From positions 11,949,273 through 12,013,272 of the forward strand of contig CM045767.1 in assembly GCA_025200525.1 (NCBI GenBank): a DNA stretch of 64,000 nt, read 5' to 3'. Below are positions 58,033-64,000 of this stretch, piece by piece. A program made the position numbers and the translations under genes. Within the stretch, counting starts at the first letter, position 1. Every line of letters begins with the position of its first letter. The stretch comes from Camellia lanceoleosa. Lineage: Eukaryota > Streptophyta > Magnoliopsida > Ericales > Theaceae. The notes beneath the pieces are model-generated. The model did not search any database, had not been told where the DNA came from, and saw nothing but the letters and a program-made list of their open reading frames with translations.

Positions 58033-59200
58033 CACTACTACAAAATCATAAATAGATCACACTTTTTATGTGTGATGTATGTTATTTAATCACATGTTTT
58101 AAATGTTATTAAAAAATGGTTCCATCACACGTTTCGCGTGTGATAATAAATATTTAGATCATATCTTTTAAGTGTGATTAATAATATTTAGATCACATCT
58201 TTTAAGTGTGATTAATAATTAATAAAACATGTAATAATAAACATTTAGATCATAGATTTTAAGTGTGATTAATATCTAATAAAACCTATGATTAATAATG
58301 AGATAAGATTACACGTTATATGCATTTCTCATCACAGTTAATGTGTGTGATAAAAAAAAGATACATATTTGAAGAATAATCAATATTATTTTTTTACGCA
58401 CATTTGAAGAATGTAATACACACTATATACTATCATTTCAATCACAACCGTACATATTGACTGGAATATATATTTCATAAATGAAAGTTGAATGTTCAAA
58501 AATATATACAAAGGAATTAATAAAAAGTTTTTAACTGTGATTACATATATTAAAAAATGAAAAAACTTAAAGCACAAAGTTCTTGAATTCTTTGATCATA
58601 TTTTGCATCTCTCTTAACAATTTATGACCTGAAAAATGAAAATACAAATTGATTCAGAGACCGCTAGAAGTATATGAACAATAAGTCATTAACTTTGTAC
58701 AAAGACATCGTTGTTTTTAATTAAGTTGATTAATAGACTAAATATAGTAGACAAGCATAAGCATGACCGCTAATAATTGAAATATATACCACCAATAAAG
58801 ACAATAAAGTACTAAATACACATTTGCATGTATATATAGTTCACACAAAGAGTTAAAAATATGAACACATCCAAAGTATATCTACTTCGATATTAAGAAA
58901 ATTGGATATAGAAAACATAAAGTTTCAATATTAAGATGCATCATTTCTACTAAAATGGGGAGAACAAATTTGTAAGAACATTCTGCATGATTATCTCCTC
59001 ATGACCAAAACATACAATTTCATTCCTTATATAGGAAATTTTTTTCAATTCCAACCAATAACCAATCACAACAATGAAGTATATTCATGACTCACTAATG
59101 TTTACTTTTTATTTATTTTGAATATTTGGCTCTTTGTACACAACATAAAAAGAAGCAACATTGTTCATTTGGCTCACTTTGCAACACTCTGATGGCGTAT
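58033..59200 (+). mobile_element. CACTA element, 5' part only, nested in copia gag
   Basis: It begins CACTACTACAAAATCATAAA, a CACTA terminus, followed by subterminal repeats that form hairpins: ATCACAC...GTGTGAT at 58056-58076 and ATCACACGTTTCGCGTGTGAT at 58124-58144. Several AGATCAYATCTTTTAAGTGTGATTAAT units recur at about 35-bp intervals to 58300. It lacks a transposase and a matching right terminus before the LTR at 59201. The rest may lie beyond the window or be lost. Confidence 0.75.
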
Positions 59201-61105
59201 TGTCACGACCCAAACCTGCCCTAAATATATAAAATATGCGTAATCCATTGAGCTGTGAAACATACATGGGACAGATAATTTCAAAACTTTTATAACCTAG
59301 CGAGTGACTTCAAAAGATACAGTATTTACACATCGCTTCAAGAACATATAATAAAAAATCTTGCCCGTAATTCAAAGAAACAAAGTTTAGTACATTCACA
59401 AAACAGCCACTAAACTTGACTTAATCTGGAACCTCATCGGGAGGCACAAAGGTTGGCTGACAAAAACTGAGACGCCATGTCCTTAACTCTAAGTTTGGTT
59501 ACATGCCTGATCGCCTACATACATAACATAAATAGTGAGCGGAAGCCCAGTGAATAATAACAGAGTAAAGGGTTTTAATGAATGATGTCCATATAGATTC
59601 AGAAATCATAATTTAGATTTATATTCATATTCTTGTTCAGATCATATACAGAAATCAGAGTTCATGCTTAATCATACGTGGTACATCCTTTAGCGCTAAC
59701 AGAACAGATACAGAACATATGGTGGTTATGAATAACCAGTTTCATAAAGGAACCTCTAAATCCGGGTAACAAAGAATATACATACTGAGCCCCATGATAG
59801 AGCCTCCGGTACGGGTAATAGAGTGCAGACATATTAAGTTCCATAATGGAACCTACGATACTGGGTAACAGCTAACAGATTTCATATGATGCTAAAGATG
59901 CCACGAATATATTGCCAGAAATTGGACAATCATTATTTGTACAAGGCATACCATTTCAGAAAACAAATCTTAATTCATCATACAGAAAATAAATAAAGTT
60001 GAATATAGTTTTACTAAGTTATTACTCACAGTTGGCTTCGGGTGCAGACAAACAGAGCAGGCTAATCAAACGGTCTACGGTACGTGACCTACATTAACAC
60101 ATAACAAATACACATTCGAAACACACGTTGAAATACATCTAACTCATTACATTCTTGTTCTTAGTGTATTTCTTCATTGATCCTCATTATGTCTTAATCT
60201 TGGCCTAGGAATGCCTAGGATGGAATGCGGATGCAAAAATGTATTTGAAACACTTGACAAAAACTTTGCTGAAGCAGGGGTCTCACTCGAGCGGACATGC
60301 CAAATGTGGGTGGTTGCTCGAGCGCACACTCCTTCGCTCGAGCGGTCTGCAAAGTATGAATAAGTTCTGGTTGCGTGAAATTTTCGCTCGACGGTTGCTC
60401 GAGCGTGAGACCCAAGTCCTCGCAACTCTTGTCGCTCGAGCGGGAATGTGAAGATGAAAGTGGTCGCTCGAGCGTGGAAGCAAAATTTTGGGTTTTTCAT
60501 ATTTGCTTCCAATGTTCAAAACATGAATTCAACACTTCAAAACTCATCCTTTTGAGCCAAAATTTTGGAAAACATTTAGAAACTCACAAAATATTATTCT
60601 TTAAAGATCATTTCATGAAATCAAGGCCTAAAAGCATACCAATTGTTCACAAATTCAACTTAACTTCATGAATTCTCCAAAAACATGACATGCATGAAAT
60701 GATTGAGCTTCAAGTTTCTAAATCATGATCAAATGAAATGAGATGATGTAAAACATGATGAATTCCTACAACTAAGCTCAATTTATGACATACATGAGAG
60801 AATTCCTAGCAAACATGCTCCAAATGTAATGAAATGTACATGCATATATGAATTGATCTTCCTTCTTACTTTTTAAGCTTGATTCTTACATTTCCTAGCT
60901 CAATTTACTTAAATTCATGGGTGAATCAACTCAACTTCAAGACTAAAGGCTTGGTTTCTTACCTAAAGTCTTCAATTCTTTGAAATCTTGGTGAATCCTA
61001 ACTCAATTCTCCAATTCCGCTTTAATTTCGTAGCAATTCCTCACTTTTTGCTTCTTCACAGCGCCGATCTCTATCACTCTCTCTCTTTCTCTGTGTTATA
61101 CACAC
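59201..61105 (-). mobile_element. chromovirus-type LTR (same family as 22148, 46645, 49623), right end truncated
   Basis: It begins TGTCACGACCCAAACC at 59201 and follows the family through the CTCAGCCCAG-type and ATGCATGA blocks to about 61105. There it meets an (AC)n/(AT)n microsatellite instead of the expected TTRTTACA end. It could be the 3' LTR of the minus-strand gypsy pol to its right, or a separate insertion. No matching TSD to CGTAT was found. Six CTCGAGCG motifs lie between 60286 and 60474. Confidence 0.75.
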
Positions 61106-61560
61106 ACACACACACACAGATATATATATGTATATATATTATAGATTGAAGCTTAGATCTTGAGATCTATTCTATGATGATGATAATATGTTGTTGATCT
61201 ATTTTTTTTTTTGGATTTGTTGGTTTTTTTTTATATGTTCTGTTCTTTCTTTTTTTTTTTATCTGTTGTTGATGGTGATACATAATGATGATGATCTGTT
61301 GGTGTTGATCTCTTTGTTTCTCCATGTTGATCTTCTTCTTTTTTGATCCTCTAACTTCAAAGTAGTTTTCCAAAAAAAAAAGATCGGGAGTTGTTCGGTT
61401 TGGGAACCTGAAGAGGCGATCCTCAAGGGTGGGCGGGCGGATATAGGTTTCCCGTCGGGGATCGGGGCTGGGGACGAGAGGATTTCCATCATCGGGGATC
61501 GGGAACGAGAAGTGTGATCCCTGGCCGGGCCCGGCCTCGCCCCGTTGCCATTCCTACTTT
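61106..61560. other. foreign insertion between LTR and gypsy pol
   Basis: 61106-61380 is a microsatellite plus AT- and CT-rich sequence. 61384-61556 is GC-rich (CGGGGATCGGG, CGGGCCCGGCCTCGCCCC) ending GTTGCCATTCCTAC, a right end seen on plant non-autonomous elements. The superfamily is uncertain. It replaces the integrase half of the gypsy pol. Confidence 0.45.
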
Positions 61561-63421
61561 TATGATCTGTATATACTTCACAAGTCACACCATATAGATA
61601 ATGTTGCCAAATTTTCAAAGCAAAGACAACAGCTGCTAATTCAAGATCATGAGTTAGATAATTCTTTTCATGTGGATGAAGTTGTCGCGAGGCATAAGCA
61701 ATTATCTTTCCATTCTGCATTAATACACAACCCAACCCTTTGTACGGAGCATCACTGTAAATCTAGAACCCATCAGTACCATTAGGTAGAGTTAGGATTA
61801 GTGCAGTCACTAATCTGGTTTTCAGCTCTTGAAAAGTTATTTCACGCTGATCATTCTAATCAAATGGTACATTCTTTTGTGTCAACTGCATCAATGGCAT
61901 AGCAAGTTTCGAGAAATCTTTCACAAACCTTCTGTAGTAACCTGCAAGTCCCAGAAAACTTCTCACTTCTGACACATTACTTGGTCTTGGTTAGTTCACA
62001 ATGGCTTCAATTTTCTAAGGGTTAACCGAGACACCATCTCTATTAATTACATGCCCCAGGAACGCTACATTGTTAAGCCAAAATTCACATTTGGCGAATT
62101 TCCCATATAACTTCTTTTCTCTTAGAATTTGTAACACAATTCTCAAGTGATTCTCGTGTTTTTCCCTACTTTTGGAGTAAATCAAAATATCATCAATAAA
62201 TACAACAACAAATTCATCCAAAAATGATTTAAACACCCTGTTCATAAGGTCCATAAAGGCAGCAGGTGCATTAGTCACCCTAAACGACATTACTAAAAAT
62301 TCATAATGTTCATATCTAGTTCTGAATGCAGTTTTCTCTATGTCTTCTGCCTTAACTTTTAACTGGTGATACCCAGATCTAAGGTCAATCTTGGAAAACA
62401 CTTGGGCTCCTTGAAGTTGATCAAACAAGTCATCTATTCGGAGTAAAGGATATTTGTTCTTGATAGTTACTTTGTTCAATTCTCGATAATTTATACATAA
62501 CCTCAAAGATCTATTTTCCTTCTTGACAAATAGGACTGGAGCACCCCAAGGTGAAGTGCTCGGATGGATGAATTTCTTGTTTAGTAGTTCCTGAAGTTGA
62601 GTTTTTAATTCTTTTAACTCTGAGGTTGACATTCTATAGAGGGTCTTGGAAATAGGTTGTGTTCCCGGAGTCACTTCAATAGCGAATTCAATTTCTCTAT
62701 CAACTAAGTCTCTATGTAAGTCATTCGAAAACACATCGAGAAATTCACAAGCAACAAGAATAGTTTCCACATTTGAGTTATCAGATGATGCAGTCAGTAT
62801 ACAACACATGTAGCCCCTACATCCCTTTCTAAGCAATTTAACAGTTTTCATGGCCAAAATCAAGTATGGGGGAGAAACTCCCCCATTTCCGGTAAAAATA
62901 AAATTGAGCATACCCAGTGGTCTAAACACAACAGATTTACTTGCACAGTCAATAGTAGCATAGTATTTAGTCAACCAGTCCATACCCAGAATACAATCAA
63001 AATTATTAATGTCCAAGGGCAACAAGTCAACATACAATGTCATATCACCAATCATAATATCACATGCTGGATAAACATAAGCACATATCATAGAACCCCT
63101 AGACAGTGTAGATACATATAGCATATATGTCATAGGTTTTAGTGGTCTAGTTAATTTCTGAGAGAAAACATGCGATACGAAGGAATGTGTAGAATTAGAA
63201 TCTATCAGTACACATGCATTTTGAGAACATACAGGGAGTATACCTGACACTACAGTTTCAGTGTTCTGTACATCACCAGGCACTAAGGCAAACACTCGAC
63301 CTTGTCTCAGAGGTTCTTTCCCAGTAGTAGCTTTTGCATTTGTTTTGATTGTAGAAGCAGACCCAACTAAACTCACTATAGGACGGCTGGCATTATCAAA
63401 CCCAAGTGGGCAATCTTTCAC
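61561..63421 (-). pseudogene. chromovirus-like gypsy protease, RT and RNase H
   Basis: Minus-strand pol. 63421-62015 carries a protease region (active site reads DSNSTHSF where DSGATHSF is usual). It also carries reverse transcriptase with [68 protein letters not shown] and the catalytic FIDDILIYS. 62015-61561 continues with frame breaks through thumb ([13 protein letters not shown]) into RNase H ([46 protein letters not shown]), where it is cut at the foreign insertion. There is no integrase or chromodomain in the window. The style fits Tekay/Del-type chromoviruses. Confidence 0.85.
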
Positions 63422-63692
63422 TACATGGCCTGTCTTGCCACATCAGAAACAAGCATCGGATGCTCGGTGGCATACACTCCTATGCCTTTTTTTACAATCA
63501 GGACAAACTGGAATAGACCCACTGCTCTGACTCAAGCTGCTTGTAGACCTCGTATTCGGCTTTTTACTTACATGAGAACAGCCTTTTCTGAAACCATACC
63601 CAGACCTTTTTCCTCCGCAATCAGTTTTTGTTATTGCTAGGGCCTTACTTTGTCTTTAAGCGGCTAGGGTGGCTTCCACCATTAAGGATCTA
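63422..63692 (-). pseudogene. gypsy gag C-terminus with broken zinc knuckle
   Basis: Minus strand, reading toward pol: a Cys/His-rich stretch (CPDCKKRHRSVC) then a CCHC-type knuckle around [19 protein letters not shown] near 63446 stands within the first Cys pair. It links gag and pol. Confidence 0.65.
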
Positions 63693-64000
63693 TCAAGAAC
63701 TTGCACATATGTTGGCAACTTTAGTACACCAACTCGAATCAAATATGTCTAAGTCCAATCCTCCTTCAAATTTGCAGGCTTTCTTATAGTCCGTGTCTAC
63801 CATATGAGGAGCAAATCTGGCTAATTCAGTGAACTTTGCCTCATACTCGGCTACAGACATTCTACCGTGCTTAAGTTCTTGGAATTCAGACACTTTTCGG
63901 TCCTGAAAACATTGAGAAAAATACTTTTCATAAAAGATCTCATTGAATCGAGCCCACGTCATATCTCCATTGGTATTCCAAATCAGTAACCACTATCTCT
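63693..64000 (-). pseudogene. gypsy gag capsid region, truncated by window end
   Basis: MTWARFNEIFYEKYFSQCFQDRKVSEFQELKHGRMSVAEYEAKFTEL-type sequence on the minus strand is the Retrotrans_gag domain of chromovirus-type elements. The N-terminus lies beyond 64000. Confidence 0.8.

Noticed and set aside
60174..60671. Open frames on both strands around the CTCGAGCG cluster
   Set aside because: Overlap each other on both strands inside an LTR; explained by the repeated motif.

Overview
This window looks like nuclear DNA from a flowering plant, probably a eudicot. It has one recognisable intron-containing host gene, AT-rich flanks, and many families of plant transposable elements nested inside one another. 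I see no bacterial operon, CRISPR array, tRNA or rRNA. The species is not identifiable by eye.

Layout. 1-14266 is Ty3/gypsy DNA of the Tat/Retand type. A minus-strand partial copy (1-3937) meets a plus-strand copy (from 3963) head to head across a 25-bp spacer, giving an inverted repeat with arms of about 3.9 kb. The plus copy runs gag, protease, reverse transcriptase, RNase H, a second (archaeal-like) RNase H and integrase. After these come a 64-bp tandem array, antisense ORFs of the Transposase_28 ('putative gypsy type transposon') kind, a polypurine tract and a 3' LTR starting at 13925. 14267-19046 is the host island: a GT17 N-acetylglucosaminyltransferase gene on the minus strand (15990-18263, two exons, one apparent frameshift). 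19047-26506 is AT-rich DNA with several MITEs, a GC-rich hAT-like fragment, a 2.0-kb solo LTR with perfect 5-bp target-site duplication (TSD), a small Helitron and a tandem duplication of about 524 bp.

26634-42314 is a complete-length CACTA (En/Spm) transposon of 15,681 bp with matching termini and a perfect ACG TSD. It carries a decayed TNP2-type transposase gene, a nine-exon TNPA-like gene, 155-bp subterminal repeats, and an unusual GC-rich six-unit satellite with a 20-bp palindrome. 42989-54035 is a full-length but dead Ty1/copia element (5-bp TSD with one mismatch). It is split by two solo LTRs of one gypsy family in opposite orientations, 46645-48986 and 49623-51987. 54036-57387 is AT-rich DNA with two MITEs. 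57388-64000 is a nested stack: a copia 5' LTR with primer-binding site and gag start, cut by the 5' end of a second CACTA element, which abuts a chromovirus-type LTR at 59201. To its right lie a foreign insertion and the minus-strand pol and gag of a chromovirus-like gypsy element.

How it works together. Apart from the GT17 gene nothing looks functional for the host. The retroelement genes carry many stops and lost catalytic residues, often of the C-to-T / G-to-A kind expected from deamination of methylated cytosine. The two large inverted repeats (1-7907, and the opposed LTRs 46645/51987) could fold into long hairpins if transcribed, and are the best candidates for an active role, as small-RNA sources. 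No clearly new biological system was found. The most unusual structures are the 3.9-kb inverted repeat, the palindrome-bearing satellite inside the CACTA element, and the repeated CTCGAGCG motifs in the chromovirus-family LTRs.
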